A stretch of 5,325 nt of DNA. Source: an uncultured Chloroflexota bacterium (GTDB lineage Bacteria > Chloroflexota > Dehalococcoidia > UBA3495). Within the stretch, counting starts at the first letter, position 1, and each line of letters starts with the position of its first letter. Positions 1 to 5,325 of the stretch are shown here, piece by piece. Position numbers and translations under genes: made by a program. The notes under the pieces were generated by a model that saw only the letters and a list, made by a program, of their open reading frames with translations, had not been told where the DNA came from and made no database searches. The stretch spans positions 1-5,325 of the forward strand of contig CAJXEF010000147.1 of the NCBI GenBank assembly GCA_913052545.1. The letters are read 5' to 3'.

Positions 1-590
1 AAAACTGTTTTCAGGTTATTTAATTTATAAGATGTTTGTTGCGCTGTTTCCAGCAGATGTTTCCAACGCCTGATTCCGGGTATATTTGCTACTCTATCTC
101 CGTATCTAATAGCGAAGTACCAGCCCGTTATCAAAAAAAATGCGGAAGCGCAAAGAATTACTTGTACAGGCTGGGGCAGCCATTGGATTCCAATGAATCC
201 TAAGCATACAATGGCCAATACATCGGTAACACGCTCCATGAAAACTATGGGAGCCGTCATTGATATTGGTATCTCGTGACGCCTTTGTAAAAAATACCCT
301 TTTAACACTTCCCCCATTTTCCATGGTGTAAGCGTCATTCCTAAACCTGATAAAAATATCAACCCTGACTCTGAGGTTGGAATGTTGATCTTTAATATCC
401 TGAGATAATATTCCCACCGTAAAAAGCGTAAGAAGTAATTCAAAGAAGTTAAGGTTAATGCGGCCATCAAATATTTTATGGGGAAAATGCTGATATGACG
501 AAGTACTTCGTTAGAGTCGCCGTAAAAAATCAATCCGGAGGATACCACAATGATTAATACTACCGAGATCCATGCCGTATTGTTGAGCAT
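1..590 (-). CDS. Flippase-like membrane protein, LPG synthase TM-region (UPF0104) family; 3' part cut by window edge
   Basis: The minus-strand frame starting with ATG at 590-588 stays open to base 1, giving 196 complete codons of an unfinished protein; the family is usually about 300-350 residues, so roughly the N-terminal 60% is here. Visible signatures are NYFLRFLRW (residues 51-59), TLTPWKMGEVLKGY (86-99) and a MERVTD segment (118-123). These match the TPGK-GE-K and ER-TD blocks of the lysylphosphatidylglycerol synthase transmembrane family (PF03706), integral membrane proteins thought to flip or handle lipids. Hydrophobic segments lie near residues 5-22, 38-57, 73-88, 113-135 and 142-160. 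An in-frame TAG stands immediately before the ATG, so no earlier start exists. No Shine-Dalgarno sequence is visible upstream. The catalytic aminoacyl-transferase domain of true MprF cannot be judged because the C-terminus lies outside. The family call is firm; the substrate is unknown. Confidence 0.85.
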   Translation of the reverse strand, partial: MLNNTAWISVVLIIVVSSGLIFYGDSNEVLRHISIFPIKYLMAALTLTSLNYFLRFLRWEYYLRILKINIPTSESGLIFLSGLGMTLTPWKMGEVLKGYFLQRRHEIPISMTAPIVFMERVTDVLAIVCLGFIGIQWLPQPVQVILCASAFFLITGWYFAIRYGDRVANIPGIRRWKHLLETAQQTSYKLNNLKTV

Positions 591-681
591 CTAAAAAATA
601 GAGTTAAATCTAGTGATTTGGTAAGGTAATATCATAGGTTGTTCTATATGAGCCCACTAATAGGCGGTCTGTCGCTGTCAG

Positions 682-687
682 GATTAT
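682..687 (-). promoter_or_regulatory. Candidate -10 box for the flippase-like gene
   Basis: Read on the minus strand this is a perfect TATAAT, about 90 bases upstream of the ATG at 590. No good -35 hexamer lies 16-18 bases upstream (TGAATT at the 17-base position is poor) and there is no TG extension, so either an activator is needed or the match is chance in AT-rich DNA. Confidence 0.3.
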
Positions 688-835
688 ATCCCGATTCTCC
701 TAAAAATTCATGATCGGAATCAAACAGGTTATGGTTTATTCAGTTTACTAGTTGAATGCGTTGATAGTTTCACTTTAGGTGGATGTTATAGGCTGGTTTG
801 GGTGCGTTTTAATATCTTGAGATTCATTAAAACTT

Positions 836-864
836 TTGACAGAGAGAGGGTTAGGATGTAGCAT
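836..864 (+). promoter_or_regulatory. Candidate sigma70-type promoter for the PEPCK-like gene
   Basis: A perfect -35 hexamer TTGACA (836-841) is followed after exactly 17 bases by TAGCAT (859-864), which matches the -10 consensus at four of six positions including the key first T, second A and last T. An A/T-rich stretch (ATTAAAACTT) directly precedes the -35. Transcription would start near 871, giving a leader of about 65 bases before the GTG start at 936. The match is by eye only. Confidence 0.5.
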
Positions 865-935
865 TAAGTCCTTACACAACATATATGATTTGCCTGAGAT
901 TGGTAGTTGTAACTCTACATATTTAGACCAATCGA

Positions 936-3227
936 GTGAATCCCCTGGATGATGAAGTAGTGGACTCAAATTCTTTCCTCTCTGGTCCTTCTAACAGTGC
1001 CCAATTCTTGGAAGCATTGGACGATTTAGTAAAAACAGCTATTGCTGGACATCGTTCTTCTTCTGAGCTATTTAACCCTTCAGATGAATGGTTGAAAGAT
1101 CGTATGCCAATATTTCAAGATATGTCGCCAGACAGGCAAAAAGAAGTATTGGCAGAAGTTGAAGCATTAAGCGAATTGGCAGCTGAAGCCAACTCTGCCG
1201 GTAAAGCAGCAGAGAGAGTGTGGCCTCCTGCAGTTGTTCGATTGGACAATGGTGGGTTAGATTTCTTTAGCCAGTTAGGGGTAGTTAGAAGACCGGATCT
1301 TACTCAATATCTGATCGAAGGATTTCAAAGAAATCGTGATGGCTTGGCTTTTGAAAAGTCTGAGCAAGATCTGTTTAGCGAGGTTTTCCCATATATCACT
1401 CACTATATGGAACAATGCTTTTCTGAAGGTAAAAGTATAATACAAACTGATAGACAAATTGGAGATGCGCCAGATCGTTCTTTTCACGCTCGGCAATTAC
1501 TATTTGGTGACGAATATCTTCAAGCCCCTTATATGTGGAAACAACTTACATTTCCTCTGCCAACTTCAGAATTCCAAAATGCGCCGGATATCTTAGAGGT
1601 TTCCATACCCAATTGGCTAGATGATTTGGGTCTTCCGGAGGAGTTAAGAGAAAAGATTAGGACAATAGGTTTAACTCAGCTAATTTTCAAAGCGCCTACA
1701 AAGGGGCTGTCGCTACATTTGGGGTTCGATTATGTAGGCGAACACAAAATGGGACCGCTATCCATCGCGATGTTCCTGGCTAAACAAAATAATGGTTTAG
1801 CTGTCCAGGCTGCTTTGAGCATGGCTAGAGTTAAAACGTTAGAAGGGGAATTTAAAAACACTGCATTAGTTACGATAGGTCCTTCCTTACATGGAAAAAG
1901 CACCTTAACAATCATGATTGAATTAGCTAACAGCAATCTGGCTAGACTTCTTGGATTGGGACACGATACGAATGAAGGAGTCTATCCGATGAACGATGAC
2001 ATCGTACTTTTGCAACCGTTAAGTGAGCCTATTGAGACATTGAAAGATGGGCACCGGATCCATATACCTTACGGAATAGATGGGACAGAAAATAACCTTT
2101 ATGCAGTGCCATTTGGGTTGACCCGTGAGGACGATCCGATTACTTACGATGTGGTACGGGGAAGTGACGACAATCCGAGTTCCTTGGAAACTCTTGAAAA
2201 CGTCCCGGTGCATTTGAACGATTTTACTCCTAACTATTTGGAGAATCCCGTACGCAATATGCGGATGATTTTGTCCAGAACTAGGTTGCTAGAGAGGAAA
2301 GGGTCCGGGAACTTGTTGGAGTCAATCACACATGGGCAGTTGAAGGATTCAGTCCACGTACCGATGGAGAATACAGACCAGATATTTTGGCAAGCAGTGA
2401 TGCGTCAGAACACTGTGATACCACCGTTACGCCGTTTGTCCTTGGAACAATATGTCCGAGTACTAATGTATGGTGAGGCCGTCCAAATGGGGGCGGCTGT
2501 TGGTGCGATTGGTAGGCCATATGTAGAGTATTTCTCTGATCCGTTTATTATCGGATTAGAAGATGAGAATGCAAATATCATGCATTACATACTACAACAG
2601 ATACAGGCCGGAGGTTTGCCTCAATATTGTTATGTTTTTAATACTGGGGGAGTAGGTGCAGACACTAACGATGAGGCGACTGGTTCCAAATACAAGAAGA
2701 TACCAAGAGAATTAACGTTGACTCTTCAAGAAGCTCTATTGAGAGAAGCTATAAAATTTGAATATGACGCCGTTTTACGTTCTGACATAGCCGTTGCGAT
2801 TGTTGACAAGAATGGTGATGAGGTTATGAACCTTCGACATGACTGGCTACCGGTTAATATATATGGAGAGGAAGATTATTATCCGCGAGTTTTGGATTTG
2901 CGCAGGAGACGATATTACGGTAAGGACCATCAAGATAAGGCCGGTATCTTGCGGTACACGAAGGTTACTGACGCTTTAATCGACTTAACTGATATACCTG
3001 AGCCCTCAAATGAACGGGAATTGGCATGGTTACTTTCGTTCTATTGGAAAGTTGATCAGGCTTATAATTCATTGCAGGATTTGGTAGAACACAAAACAGA
3101 AGGGCGTGAGCCTCTTCCGCACTTACTCAGGGCCATAGAGCAAACTTGCCAATCGGCAATAGGGCAAAATCTACAATTGAGTGATGACCAGCGTCGTGTT
3201 CTGGATCAGTTGGGGATTTCGATATAG
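936..3227 (+). CDS. Divergent PEPCK(ATP)-like protein, 763 residues, possibly a non-canonical kinase
   Basis: I read this as a remote homologue of ATP-dependent phosphoenolpyruvate carboxykinase, which converts oxaloacetate and ATP to PEP, CO2 and ADP in the cytosol. Blocks in PEPCK order are: YVGEHKMG (266-273) for YAGEMKKG; Walker A GPSLHGKST (315-323) for GLSGTGKTT; NDD (353-355) for the metal-binding GDDE; TENNLYA (384-390) for FEGGCYA; ENPVRNMR (436-443) for ENTR; IPPLRRLSLEQ (495-505) for LPPVSRLTPEQ; FNTGG (568-572) for VNTGW. Several catalytic positions differ: the metal-ligand lysine appears as Met272 and the active-site histidine as Gln291. The protein is over 200 residues longer than usual PEPCK (about 530-540), with an acidic, probably helical N-terminus (1-95) and a charged C-terminal tail (about 600-763). 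There is no signal peptide or TM segment. The GTG at 936 is the first start after an in-frame TAG at 924; GTG at 960 is an alternative; neither has a clear ribosome site. The fold is fairly likely; enzymatic activity as PEPCK is doubtful. Confidence 0.65.
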   Translation: MNPLDDEVVDSNSFLSGPSNSAQFLEALDDLVKTAIAGHRSSSELFNPSDEWLKDRMPIFQDMSPDRQKEVLAEVEALSELAAEANSAGKAAERVWPPAVVRLDNGGLDFFSQLGVVRRPDLTQYLIEGFQRNRDGLAFEKSEQDLFSEVFPYITHYMEQCFSEGKSIIQTDRQIGDAPDRSFHARQLLFGDEYLQAPYMWKQLTFPLPTSEFQNAPDILEVSIPNWLDDLGLPEELREKIRTIGLTQLIFKAPTKGLSLHLGFDYVGEHKMGPLSIAMFLAKQNNGLAVQAALSMARVKTLEGEFKNTALVTIGPSLHGKSTLTIMIELANSNLARLLGLGHDTNEGVYPMNDDIVLLQPLSEPIETLKDGHRIHIPYGIDGTENNLYAVPFGLTREDDPITYDVVRGSDDNPSSLETLENVPVHLNDFTPNYLENPVRNMRMILSRTRLLERKGSGNLLESITHGQLKDSVHVPMENTDQIFWQAVMRQNTVIPPLRRLSLEQYVRVLMYGEAVQMGAAVGAIGRPYVEYFSDPFIIGLEDENANIMHYILQQIQAGGLPQYCYVFNTGGVGADTNDEATGSKYKKIPRELTLTLQEALLREAIKFEYDAVLRSDIAVAIVDKNGDEVMNLRHDWLPVNIYGEEDYYPRVLDLRRRRYYGKDHQDKAGILRYTKVTDALIDLTDIPEPSNERELAWLLSFYWKVDQAYNSLQDLVEHKTEGREPLPHLLRAIEQTCQSAIGQNLQLSDDQRRVLDQLGISI

Positions 3228-3253
3228 TTATATACAGGTAAAAACGCTATATC
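3221..3253. repeat. Inverted GATATAG / CTATATC pair at the convergent gene junction
   Basis: GATATAG at 3221-3227, which includes the stop codon of the plus-strand gene, is mirrored by CTATATC at 3247-3253 with a 19-base loop. A third copy, GATATAG at 3291-3297 inside the last codons of the minus-strand gene, can instead pair with the middle copy, extended to GCTATATC / GATATAGC (8 bp). These A/T-rich stems lack a strong GC core and a clean T tract, so a role as a bidirectional terminator for the two converging genes is possible but weak. Confidence 0.3.
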
Positions 3254-3266
3254 TTCGAATAGTACG

Positions 3267-3785
3267 TTAATTGTCGGTCGCTTCAAAAGCGATATAGCAG
3301 TATCGGATGAAAATTCCCCCTCTTGGTTCAGCCAACGGCCCATTTAATACCAAACACGCTATGGCGAAGTCTTGGTTCGATACTGCTGAACCGGTTAGCT
3401 CTACTCGTTGTTGACTATTTATGCCCATAATCGTACCGGTGCTACGATCAATCGTTCCGTTAACCCATATTTCACCGTAGTTGTCGAAATTGGTTTCAAG
3501 AAATACACGATAACCATTTATATTGGTCCCTCGTACCTCGTTGGGAATGCGGAATTTTATTCGGTACCAGGCAAACGTAAACCCTTCTGACAAACTCTGG
3601 CGTATGTCCTCGCATATTGGCCAATTTGAGTCATCGTAATCAGCTAATCTAGAGGGGCTGGCTAATAATTTCGCGGTCAATCCCTCGTTCGGTTCACCAG
3701 GCACTAGACCTGTCCCTATTTTCCAAACCCCCCTTATGGTCTGCAAATCGTTGGATTCGTTCAAGTCTAAAACTAATCTGGGCAT
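3267..3785 (-). CDS. Stand-alone galactose-binding-like (GH2 sugar-binding type) jelly-roll protein, 172 residues
   Basis: No enzyme active site is recognisable. The sequence looks like one beta-sandwich carbohydrate-binding domain of the galactose-binding-like fold, as found at the N-terminus of family-2 glycoside hydrolases: a DDSNW entry motif (51-55), GFTFAWYRIKFRIP (68-81) where GH2 proteins have a W/Y-R-x-F/I-x-IP strand, and a core 'FLETNFDNYGEIWVNG' (95-110) resembling the GH2 'F-G-x-x-Y-x-A-x-V-x-x-NG' strand pair. Further conserved-looking blocks are GINSQQRVEL (121-130) and a glycine-rich GGIFIRY end (156-161). From memory, similar domains occur in gluconolactonase-type (SMP-30) proteins of Actinobacteria and Chloroflexota, which I cannot verify. 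There is no signal peptide or TM segment, so it is probably cytosolic. The start ATG at 3785-3783 has a strong AAGGAG (3799-3794) eight bases upstream. It converges on the PEPCK-like gene with 39 bases between stops, leaving no room for a catalytic domain in this frame. Confidence 0.7.
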   Translation of the reverse strand: MPRLVLDLNESNDLQTIRGVWKIGTGLVPGEPNEGLTAKLLASPSRLADYDDSNWPICEDIRQSLSEGFTFAWYRIKFRIPNEVRGTNINGYRVFLETNFDNYGEIWVNGTIDRSTGTIMGINSQQRVELTGSAVSNQDFAIACLVLNGPLAEPRGGIFIRYCYIAFEATDN

Positions 3786-3793
3786 TGCATCAT

Positions 3794-3799
3794 CTCCTT
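3794..3799 (-). promoter_or_regulatory. Strong Shine-Dalgarno sequence of the jelly-roll gene
   Basis: The minus strand reads AAGGAG here, followed by eight bases and the ATG at 3785. It fixes the start of the 172-residue protein. Two nearer ATG triplets (3793-3791 and 3790-3788) are out of frame and too close to be used. It is the only clear ribosome-binding site among the gene starts in the window. Confidence 0.8.
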
Positions 3800-3958
3800 A
3801 GACGTGGATTCTATGGTCAATTGATTTAAATATATTATGCAACGGGGTTTTATAGCTTGGCGGTGGCAGTTTAGAATGTCAGGCCTTTGAGTAATATTGA
3901 TCGCTTCACAACACCAATCATGGATGTGTCAATAACCTATCAATATAATCACCATATT

Positions 3959-3985
3959 AACATTAGATATGACAATCCTAATGTT
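3959..3985 (-). terminator. AT-rich hairpin downstream of the MFS gene, possible terminator
   Basis: AACATTAG (3959-3966) and CTAATGTT (3978-3985) form a perfect 8-bp stem with an 11-base loop, starting about 73 bases after the MFS stop codon. With only two G-C pairs the stem is weak. On the minus strand it is followed by TTAATAT rather than a run of T, so it is a poor classical intrinsic terminator; an operator or RNA-processing site is equally possible. Confidence 0.25.
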
Positions 3986-4058
3986 TGCAGTATACAGGGT
4001 TTCTAAGAGATATTAGGGGTTGGGTCTAATTATTTACCGCCCTGATTTACTAGTCACA

Positions 4059-5318
4059 CTAATTTAGTCTGTAGAGTTTAGGAGGTTTAGCAAATAAGAG
4101 TAGAAATGTTACGGCGATGCCTAGAATAGCGTACGTTACGAAAGCCCCTTTATATGTTCCAGTGATATCGAAAATAACTCCGGATAAAACTGATCCAATA
4201 GCTTGCCCTAGTGCCAAAAACGGTTCTGTTATTCCTCTTATCGCTCCCAAGGATTGTCTTCCAAAATAATCTGCATAGGCCATGGGAGGAACAACTATTA
4301 TGCCTCCTACTGCAGCGCCAAATAAAGATGCGTAAATGAATGCTTCTATTTCTGTATCTACAAAAGTGAAAAGTGCGATTGAAACGCCCATTAATAACCC
4401 AACACCCCCGAAGACGTATCTAATGGGTAATTTCTCCGACGCCCAACCCCATGCCAGACTGCCTATCGCTGCCCCTAGAGCACTAAAAATAATGGCAAGG
4501 TTGGAGATTCCTTTGCTTAATCCTTGGTCTATAAAATAAGCCCCTTGATGTAAATTGGTGCCAGATTGAATAAAATAAACTGATCCCGTAGCTAGCGCTA
4601 ATATCCATAAAGAAGGTGTGCTAATTGCTTCTTTTAACGACCAAATCGGATCGTTAAAAGAAGTGTCAGTTGAGCTAGTTGTGGTGTCTCTGGGTGGGTT
4701 TGCCCCATCTGGATAAAGTCCTACGTCTTCCGGTAGCTGAATTATTAATAACGCTACTGGAGCTAGTGCTATCACGATAACCAAAATACCTAGTACAAAC
4801 CAGGCACCTTGCCAATTGTGTAAGTGAATAACAAGTGCAGCTACAGCAGGGAATAAAATCATCCCACCTGTGTGACAGAATGAAAGCATTCCAGTGGCCC
4901 TGCCTCGTTTTCGAACGAACCAGCGGGCAACGACAACTGATGCCGCTATTGGAATCGGGCCTGTAAAAATTACTCGACCTATAGCATATGTTATATAAAA
5001 GGCTGCAGGGACAGTCGCCCAAGTCAACGATATGGTAGACAGACCTAAAAAAATAACTCCTAGGGTAAGCACTAGCCTGGCGCCATACTTGTCTACGGCC
5101 CAACCTACGGGAGGGGAGGCAGCAATAGATAAGATACCGCCTAAACTTGCAGCTCCTCCTATTAAAGTTCTACTCCATCCCAAATCTAATGATATGGGGT
5201 ATACGAAAACCGCTAATGTCAGGCTGCCGACTGAATTACGGACAAACATTGATGTGCCGGCCGCCGCCACTATATACCAACCGTAAAAAAAAGGAGGTTT
5301 ACTTGCTAGGTGTCTCAC
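4059..5318 (-). CDS. MFS transporter, monocarboxylate / oxalate-formate antiporter-like, about 419 residues
   Basis: This is a cytoplasmic-membrane secondary transporter of the major facilitator superfamily. Twelve hydrophobic segments are visible (about 13-37, 50-73, 79-99, 103-125, 141-165, 170-194, then 233-252, 270-292, 300-319, 326-346, 357-382, 390-410), split by a hydrophilic central loop at 195-230. The loop 2-3 motif A appears as GWAVDKYGARL (72-82), and ARWFVRKRGRATG (131-143) is the loop 4-5 motif. The second half has the partial counterpart GWASEKLPIRYVFG (291-304) and YADYFGRQSLGAIRG (348-362). The FFYGWYIV start (10-17) and this layout resemble the oxalate/formate antiporter and monocarboxylate porter groups, so a small organic anion is a reasonable substrate guess, not a demonstrated one. 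The length is typical for the superfamily. The start taken is GTG at 5318-5316; the frame remains open for the two further codons to the window edge, so an upstream start outside is possible. The next gene on this strand lies 273 bases downstream. Confidence 0.88.
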   Translation of the reverse strand: MRHLASKPPFFYGWYIVAAAGTSMFVRNSVGSLTLAVFVYPISLDLGWSRTLIGGAASLGGILSIAASPPVGWAVDKYGARLVLTLGVIFLGLSTISLTWATVPAAFYITYAIGRVIFTGPIPIAASVVVARWFVRKRGRATGMLSFCHTGGMILFPAVAALVIHLHNWQGAWFVLGILVIVIALAPVALLIIQLPEDVGLYPDGANPPRDTTTSSTDTSFNDPIWSLKEAISTPSLWILALATGSVYFIQSGTNLHQGAYFIDQGLSKGISNLAIIFSALGAAIGSLAWGWASEKLPIRYVFGGVGLLMGVSIALFTFVDTEIEAFIYASLFGAAVGGIIVVPPMAYADYFGRQSLGAIRGITEPFLALGQAIGSVLSGVIFDITGTYKGAFVTYAILGIAVTFLLLFAKPPKLYRLN

Positions 5319-5325
5319 TTTATTT

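Larger units (their letters stand above)
591..935. other. Divergent intergenic region between the flippase-like and PEPCK-like genes
   Basis: These 345 bases separate two divergently transcribed genes. I find no convincing coding frame here. The region holds a sigma70-like promoter candidate on the plus strand, a TATAAT box on the minus strand, and a short dyad CCGAT (691-695) / ATCGG (713-717) near the minus-strand box that could be a weak operator or chance. No riboswitch, tRNA or recognisable conserved RNA was seen. Confidence 0.6.
3786..4058. other. Intergenic region between the MFS gene and the jelly-roll gene
   Basis: These 273 bases lie between two minus-strand genes. They contain the ribosome-binding site of the jelly-roll gene, an 8-bp hairpin (3959-3985), and A/T-rich boxes such as TATAAA (3854-3849) and CATAAT (3839-3834) on the minus strand that could serve as -10 elements for the jelly-roll gene, although none has a good -35 at proper spacing. 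The size and hairpin suggest the two genes are transcribed separately. I see no coding frame or structured RNA. Confidence 0.5.

Noticed and set aside
106..417. Minus-strand 103-codon open frame
   Set aside because: It lies in a different frame of the flippase-like gene, whose own frame is open from 590 to the edge and carries clear family motifs.
911..926. Small imperfect dyad AGTT-GT-AACT just upstream of the GTG start at 936
   Set aside because: Only four contiguous pairs with a bulge; too short to call an operator or hairpin.
775..969. Minus-strand 64-codon open frame in the divergent intergenic region
   Set aside because: It has no recognisable motif, overlaps the start of the PEPCK-like gene and crosses its best promoter candidate; probably chance.
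1878..1901. Reading the Walker A motif as an ABC-type or AAA ATPase
   Set aside because: There is no ABC signature, no AAA second region, and the flanking YxGExK, PPxxRLxxEQ and NTG blocks fit the PEPCK superfamily instead.
3408..3590. Plus-strand 60-codon open frame opposite the jelly-roll gene
   Set aside because: It lies antisense to a gene with a strong ribosome site and domain-like conservation; nothing supports its expression.
3927..3932. Perfect TTGACA on the minus strand upstream of the jelly-roll gene
   Set aside because: No acceptable -10 hexamer lies 15-19 bases downstream (best is TGTGAA, three of six), so I do not call a promoter.
3894..3946. ATATTGAT (3894-3901) / ATCAATAT (3939-3946) inverted repeat
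   Set aside because: An 8-bp A/T-rich match with a 37-base spacer is expected by chance in this composition and shows no further symmetry.
4675..5103. Minus-strand 142-codon open frame inside the transporter gene
   Set aside because: It is an out-of-frame shadow, rich in Cys, Arg and Ser, while the overlapping frame encodes a clean 12-TM transporter.

Overview
The window is a moderately AT-rich bacterial segment with four protein-coding genes, two of them at or near the window edges. I see no RNA gene, CRISPR array, transposase or integrase. The gene families suggest a free-living heterotrophic bacterium. The MFS transporter with its FFYGWYIV N-terminus and the small 'QQRV / GGIFIRY' jelly-roll protein remind me of marine Chloroflexota (SAR202-type Dehalococcoidia), but this is an impression from memory that I could not test.

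Layout, left to right. (1) 1-590, minus strand: the N-terminal 196 codons of a flippase-like membrane protein (lysylphosphatidylglycerol synthase TM-region / UPF0104 family), running off the left edge. (2) 591-935: a divergent intergenic region with a good sigma70-like promoter candidate for the rightward gene and a TATAAT box for the leftward one. (3) 936-3227, plus strand: a 763-residue protein that I read as a very divergent homologue of ATP-dependent phosphoenolpyruvate carboxykinase (PEPCK). It keeps a perfect Walker A motif but has changed catalytic residues and long extensions at both ends. (4) 3228-3266: a short convergent junction. (5) 3267-3785, minus strand: a 172-residue stand-alone galactose-binding-like (jelly-roll) protein with a clear Shine-Dalgarno sequence. 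(6) 3786-4058: an intergenic stretch with one AT-rich hairpin. (7) 4059-5318, minus strand: a full-length or almost full-length 12-TM MFS transporter whose GTG start lies 7 bases from the right edge.

The genes do not form an obvious operon. The MFS gene and the jelly-roll gene share a strand but are 273 bp apart. The flippase and the PEPCK-like gene diverge from a common 345-bp region. A link between organic-acid or sugar uptake (MFS), a carbohydrate-binding-type domain and a PEPCK-fold kinase is possible but only inferred from proximity. The most interesting object is the PEPCK-like protein: it looks like a PEPCK-fold ATP-binding protein with a chemistry that may differ from PEP/oxaloacetate interconversion.
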